From the NCBI GenBank assembly GCA_964592595.1, contig CAZQFH010000008.1:38566-102565 (forward strand): a stretch of DNA of 64,000 nt, in the 5' to 3' direction. The notes beneath the pieces were generated by a model, which did not search any database, was not told the origin of the DNA, and was given only the letters and a program-made list of their open reading frames with translations. Source of the stretch: UBA5536 sp964592595. Its GTDB lineage: Bacteria; Bacteroidota; Bacteroidia; Bacteroidales; F082. Positions within the stretch are counted from its first letter, which is position 1, and every line of letters begins with the position of its first letter. Made by a program: the position numbers and the translations under genes. This document shows, one piece after another, positions 40,991 to 52,000 of this stretch.

Positions 40991-42486
40991 GTTTTATAAA
41001 TTGTAACCTCATTATCAACATATAAAGTATCAAGGCTTAAACCTTTAACAGCACTTAATGCAATGAAATAATCAGCACCCTTTTCAATAAGCTGATTAAG
41101 TTGCTTGTTTATATCCTCTGTCTGCTCACTAATAGTCCAGCCTTTGCGCTTAATGAAATAAAGACTGCCATTTCGGGTCATATCAGGATACACTATAATT
41201 TTTGCGTGCCTTGAAATCCCCAAGCTATCCAATACTGAATGGTATCCATTCAATTTAAATCCTACTTCCGAAAACTTGTCCTTCGCATGATCATACCTGC
41301 CTTTTACTCTTTCAGTGGTATCAAACAAGGCCAGGAAACAAAACGCACACATGAAAGCCTTAAAATACAATGAATTAAAAAAACTGCTAAACCTTCTAAA
41401 AAGACTTTTAAACATCAAAACAAACGTAAAAACTACAGGAATGAACAGCACAAGAAAATAATAGTCATGGTCATGAAACTGAGCAAAAAACAGCAAAACA
41501 AAAAATGCAGAACCCACTAATAAAAAAATTGTAACGTTTATTAGAAAACAATCCTCACGCCTAACGAAAAATAAACCTGTAAGCAAAAGACCAAACAAAT
41601 AGTAGGTATTAAAATAAAAAATATCGTTGCGCCAGCTCTTAATAGCATCAATTACAAGCTTCAACTCAATCGAGCTCATGTCCCATATTGGCTGGATTGT
41701 GGTTAAAAAATAGCAATCATTATTTGAGCTATTGTATGCTTTTACGAAAACAAACCACCACAGGACTACAAGCAATAAATTGATTACAAAAGAAAGCCAT
41801 ACCTTAACAAGCCTAATTGCGCCATTAAGCCCATTTTTATTGTAAAACACAAACAGCGAAAAAGATAACACAGCAGCAACAGGATTGATCAAATAGGTTA
41901 CTTTGATTAAAGACGACAGCGTAAAAAACAAAAAGGCAAGAGGCACTCTAACTGCATGACGCTTCGACTGAATACCATCATAGAAAAACCACCAACCGAT
42001 TAATGCAAAACTCAATGCTGCCGGATCGGGTAAGTAGTTATTAGAATAGTACATAAGTACTGTTGAACTGATCAAAATGAAGGTAATGAAAAGGGTATAA
42101 AAGCAATCCCCAATGATACGCCCGATGATTTTGAATAAAGCATAAAAACCAGAAAGGCTTATTAAAAGATTTAGAATTCTTAATACAAAATCCTCCTCAC
42201 CAATCAATTGGTAAATAAAAGAAACAATAAAATATAAAAGTGGAAATTCATTCGCAGCACTCCCGTTAACACTGCTGAGGTTATATACCTGTGGATTAAA
42301 AAACCCATTACCAAATCTAAAATAATTGGAAGCAAACGAAAGGCTATCAGTTTGGCGAATAAAGTGAATGCCCTGTGGATGCAGAAAACTTGTAATAAGC
42401 TGTCCAAGCACAGCGACATAAACAGCCAAAAGGAACCAAAAAAACAGGAAACAATACTTATTGTTGCATGCTGTTTTTTTAAACAT
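40969..42486 (-). CDS. GT39-like membrane glycosyltransferase
   Basis: About 505 residues from the second ATG (42486). The longer start at 42504 would lie inside a candidate -7 box (42502-42509). A polytopic protein with about 11-12 helices and an early periplasmic loop with IRQTDSLSFASNYFR and NEFPLLYFIV, the pattern of ArnT/PMT-like (GT39, PF13231) enzymes that use polyprenyl-phosphate sugars. Its C-terminal soluble part (KLNGYHSVLDSLGISRHAKIIVYPDMTRNG) is typical of the Bacteroidota members. Sugar and acceptor are unknown. Confidence 0.75.
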   Translation of the reverse strand: MFKKTACNNKYCFLFFWFLLAVYVAVLGQLITSFLHPQGIHFIRQTDSLSFASNYFRFGNGFFNPQVYNLSSVNGSAANEFPLLYFIVSFIYQLIGEEDFVLRILNLLISLSGFYALFKIIGRIIGDCFYTLFITFILISSTVLMYYSNNYLPDPAALSFALIGWWFFYDGIQSKRHAVRVPLAFLFFTLSSLIKVTYLINPVAAVLSFSLFVFYNKNGLNGAIRLVKVWLSFVINLLLVVLWWFVFVKAYNSSNNDCYFLTTIQPIWDMSSIELKLVIDAIKSWRNDIFYFNTYYLFGLLLTGLFFVRREDCFLINVTIFLLVGSAFFVLLFFAQFHDHDYYFLVLFIPVVFTFVLMFKSLFRRFSSFFNSLYFKAFMCAFCFLALFDTTERVKGRYDHAKDKFSEVGFKLNGYHSVLDSLGISRHAKIIVYPDMTRNGSLYFIKRKGWTISEQTEDINKQLNQLIEKGADYFIALSAVKGLSLDTLYVDNEVTIYKTKKPPQY

Positions 42487-42501
42487 AGAAAATATTTTTA
42501 G

Positions 42502-42509
42502 CAAAGCTA
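42502..42509 (-). promoter_or_regulatory. Candidate -7 box for the GT39-like gene
   Basis: The minus strand reads TAGCTTTG (TAnnTTTG). Its position argues for translation from 42486. Confidence 0.35.
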
Positions 42510-42599
42510 AATAATATCCTTCTCAAATCTTGAGAATGATAAAAGTTTGGTTTCCAACATAAAAATTATTCCCTCACTAAAAGCCCTTACAAACCTTAT

Positions 42600-44564
42600 C
42601 TATTTACAATAACGTTTAATTATAGCATAAGCCTCTGCAAGTCCGAGCTCACCGGCTTTGCTCAAGTCGTTGCAGGCAAGCTCCTGCTCACCCAGGTAGA
42701 GTAGCGTTAAAGCCCTGTTGTAATAAGCTTCAGCCAGATTGGGTTCGTAGCGGATTGCTTCGCTATAGGCGTCAATAGCAGGATGAAAATCCCGGTTTTG
42801 CAGGTAGATATTACCCATATTATACCAACCGTAAGCAAATTCGGGATAACTGTTTAGGATCTGCTGCATCAGCTCACGCGATTCAGTATAATCAGGATCA
42901 ATGCGTTTGGTGTCTTTTGAGGGGATTGACTTTTGCCGCGTAATCATTGTAGCATGATCAAAACGCTCTTCGGCCAGCACCAGCTCAGCTTTTTCAACCA
43001 TCACAGTCACCAAATTTGTAAGGGCATACAATTCCCATTCCCGCTGACCGCTGAGCCGTGTGTAAGCATGTATTGCCTTGCTGTAATTACCCTGTTCCTG
43101 ATACCTTATGCCCAAAACAAGGTCTTGAGGCAAAACATTGGCAGAACTGGAAAGTGTATCATCAAAAAGCTTTGAATAAATATGTTCCTTTCCGGCAAAG
43201 GCTAAACGAAAATCTGATCTGATCTCATTATTTTTCTGACTAAGCCCTAGATCCACATAAGCAACGTGTGTCTGTTTTTTTCCGTAAGTAAGCTGAGCCA
43301 CAGGCAATACACTGAGTAAACCAAAAGGTAAAATATCAATATTCCTGAACTGAACCCGGCTTTGTTTTGCCTCACCGCTAACAAAATCAGATTCCAGCGC
43401 AAAAATCTGATCAAAATAAGTGGAATCGGCATAGCGGGCATACAAAGAATCGGGATTACCACCTTCGTTGTTAAGCGCTTTTATAATCGCCATTGCCTGA
43501 TCATAATCTGTCCGGCTTCCACTTTCGTCTCCTGCTTTTTTACGTGCCACAGACCGATTGATCCAGGCACCTGCAAAATCGGGAAATAAGTCGATAGCGC
43601 GTGAAAATTCCTCAGCAGCAGCCTCGAAATCGTCTAATTGAAAACGTGTGACCCCTTGATTAAACCAGGCATAAACATTCTGCGGATTAATTTTCGTGAC
43701 CACCTCATACAGCGGTAAAGCCATGTCGAAATCCTGCTGCATACTATGTATAAGTGCTCTGTTATAATATGTCAACGCATTTCGTTCGTCCAGCCGGTTC
43801 ACCGTTTCATAATCGCGTAATGCAGCTGTGGTATCTCCTAATGTTAAAAAGGCAATGGCCCTTTGAAAATAAAGTAATGGGTTTTGTTCGTCAAGCCGAA
43901 GCGCTTCATTAAAATCCTTCATAGCTTTTTCGGGAGCTTCCAATTCAAGCTGTATCATTCCACGCCTCATCCAGGCTTCTGTATTGAAATAATCATGATA
44001 AACGGCCTTGTCCATATCTTCCAGGGCCTCATCAAGCTGTTCCAGAAAACGATTGGCTATTCCACGATTCAGATAGGCATTCGACATGGTGGGATCGATA
44101 AGCAATGCCCTGTCATAAGATTTTATAGCCTCTTCAAAATCATTTAGATGCATGCTGGTGGCACCGTTTGCCAAATGTAAATCGGCATTGTAAGGATCAA
44201 TTTCGAGCGCACGGGCAAAATCAGCTTTGGCATCATAATAATTACTCATCCTGTCGTTGGTGATCCCCCGATAATGCCATGCCCGCACATAAAGCGGATG
44301 GATTGCTATTGTCTTCGAAAAATCTTCATACGCTCCCTGATAATCACTCAAACTGTATTTGGCAACGCCTCTCAAAAAATAAGCCTCGAAAATATCTGAT
44401 TTATAACGTATTGCAGTATTGAAGTTTCGGATTGCATCCAAAAAACGATCTTCCGAGAGATCAATCCGCCCGGCTAAAACAAAATGACGGTAGTTGACTT
44501 GAGCTTGACTATTTAAACTACAAATCAGTAAAAATCCAATGAATACAGCAATCAATTTATTCAC
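42600..44564 (-). CDS. Secreted tetratricopeptide-repeat protein
   Basis: About 654 residues from GTG at 44564, chosen because it gives a proper signal (VNKLIAVFIGFLLICSLNSQAQ) and avoids overlap with moaC; the longer ATG frame (to 44678) would run into moaC. About ten TPR units follow (DIFEAYFLRGVAKYSLSDY, RAWHYRGITNDRMSNYYDAK, NPLLYFQRAIAFLTLGDT), a middle region with VRFRNIDILPFGLLSVLP-like text, and two more TPRs near the C-terminus. It is probably a periplasmic scaffold. Partner unknown. Confidence 0.82.
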   Translation of the reverse strand: MNKLIAVFIGFLLICSLNSQAQVNYRHFVLAGRIDLSEDRFLDAIRNFNTAIRYKSDIFEAYFLRGVAKYSLSDYQGAYEDFSKTIAIHPLYVRAWHYRGITNDRMSNYYDAKADFARALEIDPYNADLHLANGATSMHLNDFEEAIKSYDRALLIDPTMSNAYLNRGIANRFLEQLDEALEDMDKAVYHDYFNTEAWMRRGMIQLELEAPEKAMKDFNEALRLDEQNPLLYFQRAIAFLTLGDTTAALRDYETVNRLDERNALTYYNRALIHSMQQDFDMALPLYEVVTKINPQNVYAWFNQGVTRFQLDDFEAAAEEFSRAIDLFPDFAGAWINRSVARKKAGDESGSRTDYDQAMAIIKALNNEGGNPDSLYARYADSTYFDQIFALESDFVSGEAKQSRVQFRNIDILPFGLLSVLPVAQLTYGKKQTHVAYVDLGLSQKNNEIRSDFRLAFAGKEHIYSKLFDDTLSSSANVLPQDLVLGIRYQEQGNYSKAIHAYTRLSGQREWELYALTNLVTVMVEKAELVLAEERFDHATMITRQKSIPSKDTKRIDPDYTESRELMQQILNSYPEFAYGWYNMGNIYLQNRDFHPAIDAYSEAIRYEPNLAEAYYNRALTLLYLGEQELACNDLSKAGELGLAEAYAIIKRYCK

Positions 44565-44577
44565 CTTGATAAAAAGG

Positions 44578-45030
44578 TTAGATCGGCAATTTGGTCTTTT
44601 CGAGCAAGCGAATGCCATGCATTTCCATCTTTTTATCCACAGCTTTGCACATATCATAAACGGTGAGCAAAGCCACATTCACAGCCGTAAGAGCCTCCAT
44701 TTCAACACCTGTCCGCCCCACACAGCTCACCTCCGAATTCACGCAAATACCCTGATCATCCATTTGCGCCACTACATTTATTTTATCCAGCAACAAAGGA
44801 TGACATAGCGGGATCAGCTGGAACGTTTGTTTGGCAGCCTGCACTCCTGCAATTTCAGCAATGGTGAGCACGTCACCCTTTTTCATCAGGTTATCCTGAA
44901 TCAGCTTTCGTGTGTTGGCCTCCAAACGAATAAACCCTTGGGCTTTTGCAGTGCGCATTGAGCTGGCTTTGTCGCCAACATCAACCATTCGCGCATTTCC
45001 CTGCTCATCAAGATGTGTAAGTTCTTTCAT
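44578..45030 (-). CDS. moaC: Cyclic pyranopterin monophosphate synthase
   Basis: A 150-residue MoaC from ATG at 45030. A longer frame to 45111 lacks the family start and would begin upstream of the candidate -7 box at 45057-45064. MoaC motifs: MVDVGDKASSMRTAKAQGFI, LIPLCHPLLLDKINV, VGRTGVEMEALTAVNVALLTVYDMCKAVDK. It acts in molybdenum cofactor synthesis. No other moa gene is in the window. Confidence 0.95.
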   Translation of the reverse strand: MKELTHLDEQGNARMVDVGDKASSMRTAKAQGFIRLEANTRKLIQDNLMKKGDVLTIAEIAGVQAAKQTFQLIPLCHPLLLDKINVVAQMDDQGICVNSEVSCVGRTGVEMEALTAVNVALLTVYDMCKAVDKKMEMHGIRLLEKTKLPI

Positions 45031-45056
45031 ATGACAATTTGCTTTCCATACAACAA

Positions 45057-45064
45057 CAAAAATA
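45057..45064 (-). promoter_or_regulatory. Candidate -7 box for moaC
   Basis: The minus strand reads TATTTTTG, 27 bases before the moaC ATG. Confidence 0.4.
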
Positions 45065-45210
45065 GCGTTAAAGCAAGTGACATGCGATTTAATTCCGTTA
45101 AAAAATCGCAAAAGCGACTTTACTGGCGATTAGCTTTTATTTAATTCAACTATTTAATCAGGAAAAACCATTTTGAAACCTATTTCTGGTGTGTTATAAA
45201 ACCAAATTTT

Positions 45211-45242
45211 AAAAAAATCCCCATCAGGAAACCAATGGGGAT
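45211..45242 (-). terminator. Rho-independent terminator of gyrB
   Basis: ATCCCCAT (45217-45224) and ATGGGGAT (45235-45242) form a perfect 8-base stem with a 10-base loop; the minus-strand T tract is at 45217-45211. It lies 25 bases after the gyrB stop. Confidence 0.9.
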
Positions 45243-45267
45243 CAATTAGGTGTTTTAAACGGAGGTA

Positions 45268-47232
45268 TTAAACGTCAATTTTAGCATACTTGGCATTTGC
45301 CTCTATAAATTCGCGACGTGGCGCCACCTCATCCCCCATTAGCATAGAAAAAACATGATCAGCCTCAAGGGCATTTTCAATCGTTACCTGCCTGAGTGTT
45401 CTTGTTTCAGGCGCCATTGTAGTAATCCATAGCTGTTCGGCATTCATCTCACCCAAACCTTTATAGCGTTGGATGTGAAGGCCACGTTCGGTTCCATCGA
45501 CAGACCATTCGTGCGTGATACGTTCTCTTTCTTCCTCTGACCAGGCATAAAGCTCTTTTGAGCCCTTACGAAGCAAATACAATGGAGGTGTAGCAATATA
45601 AACATAACCCTTTTCGATCAGATCGTGCATATAACGGAAAAAGAAGGTAAGTATCAAAGTAGCGATATGACTTCCATCGATATCAGCATCCGTCATGATA
45701 ATTATTTTGTGGTAGCGCAGCTTCTCAATATTAAGAGCCTTGCTATCCTCTTCAGTACCAATTGTTACGCCCAGTGCGGTAAAAATATTCTTTATTTCTT
45801 CGCTCTCAAAGATTTTATGTGGCATGGCTTTTTCCACGTTCAGGATCTTACCCCGAAGTGGCAAAATTGCCTGGAAACGCCTGTCGCGACCTTGTTTTGC
45901 TGTTCCACCGGCCGAATCACCCTCAACGAGATAAATCTCAGCTTTGGCGGCATCACGTTCGCTGCAATCACTCAGCTTACCAGGTAATCCAGAGCCAGAG
46001 AGTACACTTTTACGCTGAACCAGTTCACGCGCTTTGCGCGCAGCATGCCGGGCAGTAGCAGCTAAAATAACCTTATTAACAATTGTTTTGGCCTCCTTGG
46101 GATTTTCTTCCAGATAATACGCAAGATGTTCACTTACAATCTGATCAACAACCCCCATCACCTCATTATTTCCGAGCTTGGTTTTAGTCTGTCCTTCAAA
46201 CTGTGGCTCAGGAACTTTCACCGAAATAATCGCCGTTAGTCCTTCACGGAAGTCGTCGCCACTGATATCAAACTTTAACTTAGCCAGCATCCCCGATTTT
46301 TCAGCATAAGCCTTCAAAGTGCGGGTAAGGCCACGTCTGAAACCAGCGAGATGTGTGCCGCCTTCATGCGTGCTGATATTATTCACATAGGAATGCAGAT
46401 TTTCGGCAAATGAAGTGTTGTATTGCATAGCAATCTCCACTGGCACATCGTTGCGTTCGCCTTCGATTGCTATAGGATGAGGGATTAACTTATCGCGATT
46501 TTCGTCGAGGTAGGCGATAAAATCAGGTAAGCCATTTTCTGAGAAAAATGTTTCAGACTTGATCTCACCATCATATAATTCATCGCGTTCATCAGTGAGA
46601 ATAATTGTAATGCCACGGTTTAGAAACGCCAGCTCGCGCATGCGCGAAGCCAGAATATCATAATCGTAATTGGTAGTGATAAAAATACTGTTATCAGGCT
46701 TAAAAGTGATTTTCGTGCCATTGATCTTCGATTCGCCCACCGTTTTAACATCGTAAAGGGGTTTTCCACAAGAATACTCCTGAATAAATTCTTTGCCTTC
46801 GCGAAATACCGTTGCTTTCAGGTTTATGGATAGTGCATTAACACAACTCACACCCACGCCATGCAAACCACCGGAAACTTTGTAGGAACCTTTATCAAAT
46901 TTTCCACCAGCATGCAAAACAGTCATTACAACCTCGAGGGCCGAACGATTTTCTTTCTCGTGCAGACCGGTTGGGATGCCACGGCCGTTATCCAATACAC
47001 TGATTGAATTATCTTTATGAATTGCAATCTCAATCCTGTCGCAATAGCCACCCATTGCTTCATCGATAGAATTATCAACTACCTCATAAACAAGGTGGTG
47101 CAATCCTCGTACATTCACGTCGCCAATATACATGGCAGGTCGTTTTCGAACGGCTTCCAAACCTTCGAGCACCTGAATATTTGAGGCGTTATATTGGCTG
47201 TTTGTTAAGTCTCTTTTTTCTTCTTCAGTCAT
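45268..47232 (-). CDS. gyrB: DNA gyrase subunit B
   Basis: A 654-residue GyrB. The ATG at 47232 (TEEEKRDLTNSQYNASNIQVLEG) is preferred over an upstream start at 47301; the candidate promoter at 47268-47275 lies inside the longer frame. GHKL ATPase: YEVVDNSIDEAMGGYCD, NGRGIPTG, GGLHGVGVSCVNALS. Transducer QTK in EGQTKTKLGN. TOPRIM: LVEGDSAGGTAKQGRDR and IIMTDADIDGSHI. The length and the EGDSAGG..KQGRDR context fit GyrB rather than ParE, though a second paralogue may exist elsewhere. Confidence 0.93.
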   Translation of the reverse strand: MTEEEKRDLTNSQYNASNIQVLEGLEAVRKRPAMYIGDVNVRGLHHLVYEVVDNSIDEAMGGYCDRIEIAIHKDNSISVLDNGRGIPTGLHEKENRSALEVVMTVLHAGGKFDKGSYKVSGGLHGVGVSCVNALSINLKATVFREGKEFIQEYSCGKPLYDVKTVGESKINGTKITFKPDNSIFITTNYDYDILASRMRELAFLNRGITIILTDERDELYDGEIKSETFFSENGLPDFIAYLDENRDKLIPHPIAIEGERNDVPVEIAMQYNTSFAENLHSYVNNISTHEGGTHLAGFRRGLTRTLKAYAEKSGMLAKLKFDISGDDFREGLTAIISVKVPEPQFEGQTKTKLGNNEVMGVVDQIVSEHLAYYLEENPKEAKTIVNKVILAATARHAARKARELVQRKSVLSGSGLPGKLSDCSERDAAKAEIYLVEGDSAGGTAKQGRDRRFQAILPLRGKILNVEKAMPHKIFESEEIKNIFTALGVTIGTEEDSKALNIEKLRYHKIIIMTDADIDGSHIATLILTFFFRYMHDLIEKGYVYIATPPLYLLRKGSKELYAWSEEERERITHEWSVDGTERGLHIQRYKGLGEMNAEQLWITTMAPETRTLRQVTIENALEADHVFSMLMGDEVAPRREFIEANAKYAKIDV

Positions 47233-47267
47233 TTTCAGTCTATTATTGATAGATTTAATCGAACACG

Positions 47268-47275
47268 CAAAGGTA
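47268..47275 (-). promoter_or_regulatory. Candidate -7 box for gyrB
   Basis: The minus strand reads TACCTTTG, with a CTTG 23 bases upstream. It supports the start at 47232. Confidence 0.45.
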
Positions 47276-47335
47276 CAATTTTTAAGCTTACGTAAGTTCA
47301 AGCAATATGCTCAAATCCAGCTAAGTTATTAACAA

Positions 47336-47359
47336 TTCCTGGTATTTTTTCGCCAGGAA
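47336..47359 (-). terminator. Possible terminator after the outer-membrane barrel gene
   Basis: TTCCTGG (47336-47342) pairs with CCAGGAA (47353-47359), 39 bases after the stop; the minus-strand T content after it is modest. Confidence 0.35.
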
Positions 47360-47397
47360 AAATAACAATACTTAGGCATTGATGTGATCACTAATCT

Positions 47398-49080
47398 TTA
47401 AAAACGTACTTTGATACCGGCGCTAAACTCAATCCCGTAGGCAGGATAATTTTGATACAGAAAATACGCTTGATTAAGCAGATTATCAACTCTCGCATAA
47501 GCCGTTAATGCCGGTGAAAATAAATAATCTGCTCCCAGGTATAGGTCTGTGATCCCATCAAGTGTCTTGGTCGTTTCTATTCCATTGCTATAAACCGGAA
47601 CTTTTTGACTTCCCCTCAACAACATTCCGCCGTTTAATGTGAAATCTTTCCATGCCTCCCATTGAGCGTTCAGATTAAACATGTAAGCTGGTTTATGCCA
47701 TGCCTCAGGTAATGAATCGGTTGCATATTGATCCCAGGTTAAAGACGCTTCAATCTGCCATTTTTCAGCAGGTTTCCAGGCTGCTTCTGCCAAAAAACTG
47801 AAGTGACTCATACCATCGTAAACGAGTGTAAAGCTGTTTTGGAAAGGCATGAGGGTATCAATGAGATAAAAGGGGCTATTGGAAGTTTCTTCAAAACGAA
47901 TTCCCGCATGCATATCCAGGCTTGACGACAAAGCTGCCCTTACTCCAGCATCAAAGCTAAATCGCTTATTCTCCCATCCCAATGGCACGATGGGATTGAT
48001 CCAAGGATTGCTCTCAGCCAAATTATGGTAACCGATGCGTTTGATACCGCCATCTGTTCCTGCATAAAATTCCAGCTTTCTATCGAGCAGGTATAAGTTT
48101 CCACGAATTACTGGATACCACCAAAAAGCAGTATTCAAATCAGGTTGATAATTCAGCCGCAAGCCAAGCCTGAGTTGGTAAAAACTTCCTTTGAGGCGCA
48201 AATATGGCAATGCCGAAGCCAAAAGATGTGATCCGGATTGCAAAGAATCATTGTTATGGTAAAAATCACCTCCGGCTTCGACACCAATTACCTGTTCTCC
48301 TTCAAAATCGAACCAGTCGAATTGCATCGAAAAATCACCATCCAGCGCAACCTGATGTTCTTGAGTTTGATCGTTATTGAAAAAATAATTGTAATCCACT
48401 CCGATTGTGTGGTTCAGATAGCCCAGTCGTTGTTCGGTACTTATCAAATCAGCTGCAAAACCAATATTTTGATAGGTTTGTTTCAAATCCTCCTTATCAA
48501 AAGGAGTATTAATGTAATCAGCTGGCTTAAAACCATAATACCGGTAGGCATCCATTTGATATGAAAGATTTGTTGTAAGCTGATGATCAGAAAAATTATG
48601 ATCCAGTGATATCCCAAAATCATTATTCATATAATCTGAAGGCGCATAATCGGCAAGTTCGCTCCAGGTAGATTGATGTGCCAATGTTAGTCCAAACCTC
48701 GTGTCCCGATTCAATGCAGAACTATGGCCATAAAGAAAAAAAGGAGAAAGGCGACTACCCAAACCTGCCATCAGGAAGTTGGAATAACCTTCGGCTTTGC
48801 GTCCCGACCTAAAAGCCAGTGGACTAAGCAATTCAAGCTCAGCACGATGACCAATCACACGTTCCAGCCTACTGATTGTAGTATCGGGTGGTGGAAAGGA
48901 GTTTTCGGGCGTTTGGGGCATTACAAACTGTTTTTCAAAATCTCTGATTGAAGGCTGAAAAGCCCCTTCAATAGTTACCCTTTCCTGATGCGTTTGTGCG
49001 TTGAGAAAAGAAATAGCTCCGATAAAAAATGCACCAATGAGTGTTGCTAATCGCATAAGTTTAATCATTTTTTCTTTCAT
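47398..49080 (-). CDS. Outer-membrane beta-barrel protein (TonB-receptor-like, no plug)
   Basis: A 560-residue exported protein (signal LATLIGAFFIGAISFLNAQ). A short N-terminal segment (VTIEGAFQPSIRDFEKQFVMPQTPE) is followed by alternating amphipathic strands rich in Tyr/Trp and a C-terminal barrel end IEFSAGIKVRF, like TonB-dependent receptor barrels. No plug domain or TonB box is seen. It starts right after the long TPR gene (3 bases), so the two form an operon and probably act together at the outer membrane. Confidence 0.72.
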   Translation of the reverse strand: MKEKMIKLMRLATLIGAFFIGAISFLNAQTHQERVTIEGAFQPSIRDFEKQFVMPQTPENSFPPPDTTISRLERVIGHRAELELLSPLAFRSGRKAEGYSNFLMAGLGSRLSPFFLYGHSSALNRDTRFGLTLAHQSTWSELADYAPSDYMNNDFGISLDHNFSDHQLTTNLSYQMDAYRYYGFKPADYINTPFDKEDLKQTYQNIGFAADLISTEQRLGYLNHTIGVDYNYFFNNDQTQEHQVALDGDFSMQFDWFDFEGEQVIGVEAGGDFYHNNDSLQSGSHLLASALPYLRLKGSFYQLRLGLRLNYQPDLNTAFWWYPVIRGNLYLLDRKLEFYAGTDGGIKRIGYHNLAESNPWINPIVPLGWENKRFSFDAGVRAALSSSLDMHAGIRFEETSNSPFYLIDTLMPFQNSFTLVYDGMSHFSFLAEAAWKPAEKWQIEASLTWDQYATDSLPEAWHKPAYMFNLNAQWEAWKDFTLNGGMLLRGSQKVPVYSNGIETTKTLDGITDLYLGADYLFSPALTAYARVDNLLNQAYFLYQNYPAYGIEFSAGIKVRF

Positions 49081-49083
49081 AAC

Positions 49084-52000
49084 TTATTCTTCCAGCTTGT
49101 CGAGGGCTTCCAATTTTTCCTGAGCAACAGTTTTTAAATCCTCTCCACTGTAATTATCAATGATACTTTTAAGTGTTTCCCTGGCCTGGAACACATTATC
49201 ACTGGCGGCGTAGATATCTGCCAGTAAAATGTAACCCTTTGCCAGCCAATACTCATAAGACGGATAGCGATCTGCATTGGCAAAAATGCGTTCTTCGGCA
49301 GGACCAAATTGCCCCATCTCGAAATGCGCCTCAGCCAACAGATAGGCTGCTTCCGCTCCATATGCACCCTGATCGGCCTCCAGACAGAGCTGCAAAGGCG
49401 CAATGGCTTTATCTGGCTGCTTCACCGCCATAAAAGATTTCCCAAGAATGTAATCTGCTTCCAGCCGCTGCTGGGGTTGAACATCAGCAGTTTGCTGTAA
49501 AATTTGGGCAAGACGCACAGCCTCCTGATAGTTGGAATTGAAATAATTACTTTTCATGCTTCCTTCGAGTGCTTCGCGTTTTTCAGCGCTTTCATCCGTA
49601 AGCTCGATCAAACGGCTGTAATAGTCAGCAGCATTTTCATATCCTGCCCGGTCATATTCAATGCGCGCCGCTGCTAAAAGAGATTCATCGGTGTAAGGAT
49701 TATCGGCAAGCTCAATGATATAAACCAAATGTGTAAGTGCCTGTTCCTGATTTTCTTTTCTTATCGCACATTGAGCGGCATAATGGTGAGCCTGTAAAAG
49801 GTAGGCTCCTTGAGGAAACTGACGAAAATAATTATCAAGTGCCTGCAATGCCTGATCACAACGCTGCTCCTGATAAAATTGCTCTGCCGTAACAAAAGCA
49901 AGCGAATCCTGCTGCGAGCTGCTAACCTGTCCTACCCCCATCTCTTCAGTAAATTTAAAATATGCCTGCAGCTTATTCATTTCCATGTAAATACTTCTGA
50001 GAAGATTGAGCGCTTCCCGCGATTCATTTGTACCTGGATAGCGATTCACTACTTGTTTTAAACTCGTAAGCGCCTGTTCATTTTGATTATTATTGTAATA
50101 AATCATTCCGGTTTTCATCAAAGCCTGGCGGGCATAAGGCGAGCGGGGCTTCTCTCTTACGAGCCTGTCGAAACTGGCAATGGCTGATCTGCTATCGCCC
50201 GAAACCAGATGCGTGGAGCCAATTTCATATAATGCCAGATCGTAGGATGAGGATTGCGGATAGCGCCGTAACAGATCGTTGAGGCGCGAAATTTTTTGAT
50301 TGGGCTGCCCCTTTGCGCCATAAGCCAAACCAGCCTGATAAAGTGCATAATCGCCACCTGGTTTGGAGGCCAACCCCACTTTTTCGTAGGCATCAATAGC
50401 AGCCTGATATTGCTTGAGCATAAAATGACAATCGCCAATTCGAAGTAAGGCATCATATTGCAGCTCAGACTTGGCATGATACGGTGATGCAACAAACTGT
50501 TTAAAAGAAGGTATAGCAGCCTGATAGTCCTTTTTGCTAAAGTAGTTATAGCCCAGGTTATAAGAAGCCAAAGGAAAAATATTCAGTTTTCGAGCCTGGC
50601 TCATTCCTAAAAAATCTTTGAAATATTTTTCGGCACCCCAATAGTTTTTCTGGTAATAAAAAGATTCCGCAAGCCAATAAGTGGCCTCAGCACGTCGTAT
50701 GGGCTGTTTACTCTGTTGCGCTATCCTGTTAAAATAATCAGCTGCCTGCTGTATTTCGCCTTGGTTGAACAACTGAATAGCAAGTGAATAACTCAGTTGA
50801 TCGTAAATCTCCTGCATCTCCGGATCACGCGAACCCAGTTTTTCGAGTCTGGCAAGTGCTTTATCATATTCTTTGGCAGCAAGGTATAAATGAATCACCA
50901 AACGCTCGGCTTCAGCAATACGTTCCGAAGCAGGATGTAAGGCAATAAATTCCTGAAGCAGTTTTGCCGCTTCATTAAATGGATCGGCACCTGCTGCCAA
51001 ACTAATCTTAGCATAGTTAAACAAAGCATCCTCGCTTATTTGATCGTCGTAACCAGCTTTGTAAGCTGCTAAAAAAGCATTTTTAGCAAATTTTGTTTGT
51101 CCGGTTTCCACATAACAAGCTGCAAGGTTGTATGAAGCGTATTGTTGCAAGCTGTCGGCGGGCGGACCAACCTGTTCGAAGTTACGGATGGCAGCCTGCA
51201 TCTGCCCTGCATTCATTTTGCTCACCCCAATTTGATAATGATCTTCGCGGCCAAGTTTACGCCTGTTTTGTCGCTCATAAACCTCATAATACTGAAGCGC
51301 TTTTGCATAATCTCCTTGGGCATACCAGGCATCAGCCATCATCTTGGCAATTTCGGGTTTGCGCCTGTAATCAGCTTCCTTGTAGGCTTGCTCTCCCAGT
51401 TTTAACACTTCATCAAGCTCACCGTTTCGGTAACGAATCTGTAAAATGTAGAGCGGTATCTGTTTGCGGTAGGTCCGGTCGCTGGCAATGCTGTTAAATA
51501 AAGTCAAAGCTTGTTCGTCCTCTTTTCGTAAATAATGAATATGTGCTTTGTAATAGGCAGCATCATTCGAATATTGCCCTTTATCCTCATAAACTTTGTT
51601 GAACAAAATCAATGACTCATCAACTTCTTCTTTTTGAAGCAGTGCATAAGCCATTTTGTAGTTCATTTCATGTTTTTGATCAGCTGAAAGCCTTTGCTGA
51701 TCAGTTTTTTCAAAGGCTATGATTGCCTCCTCGTATTTCCTGTTGTCAAAAAGTAAACCACCTCTAAAGTAATTAACCACTGGCATCCAGCTACTTCCAG
51801 GATAATCATCGGCAAAGCGCGTAATCAAAACCGCAGCATCTTCTTCGCCTAAATAATAGGCACTTGCAGCTTCAAAATACCTCGAATCGATAAAGAGCTG
51901 ACTATTGGGATCATCCAAATCATCAATTAATTGGGCAAAAAGTTTTTGGGCAGCTCCATATTGCTTGTTTGTAAAAAATTCCCTTCCTTCCCTGTAAGAT

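Noticed and set aside
44565..44678. N-terminal extension of the TPR protein at 42600
   Set aside because: It overlaps moaC out of frame and precedes the signal peptide, which starts with the GTG at 44564.
45268..47232. ParE instead of GyrB
   Set aside because: The TOPRIM context EGDSAGGTAKQGRDR and the EGQTKTKLGN loop fit GyrB; a firm choice would need a tree.
47233..47301. N-terminal extension of gyrB to 47301
   Set aside because: The candidate promoter at 47268-47275 lies inside it and the family start is at the ATG at 47232.
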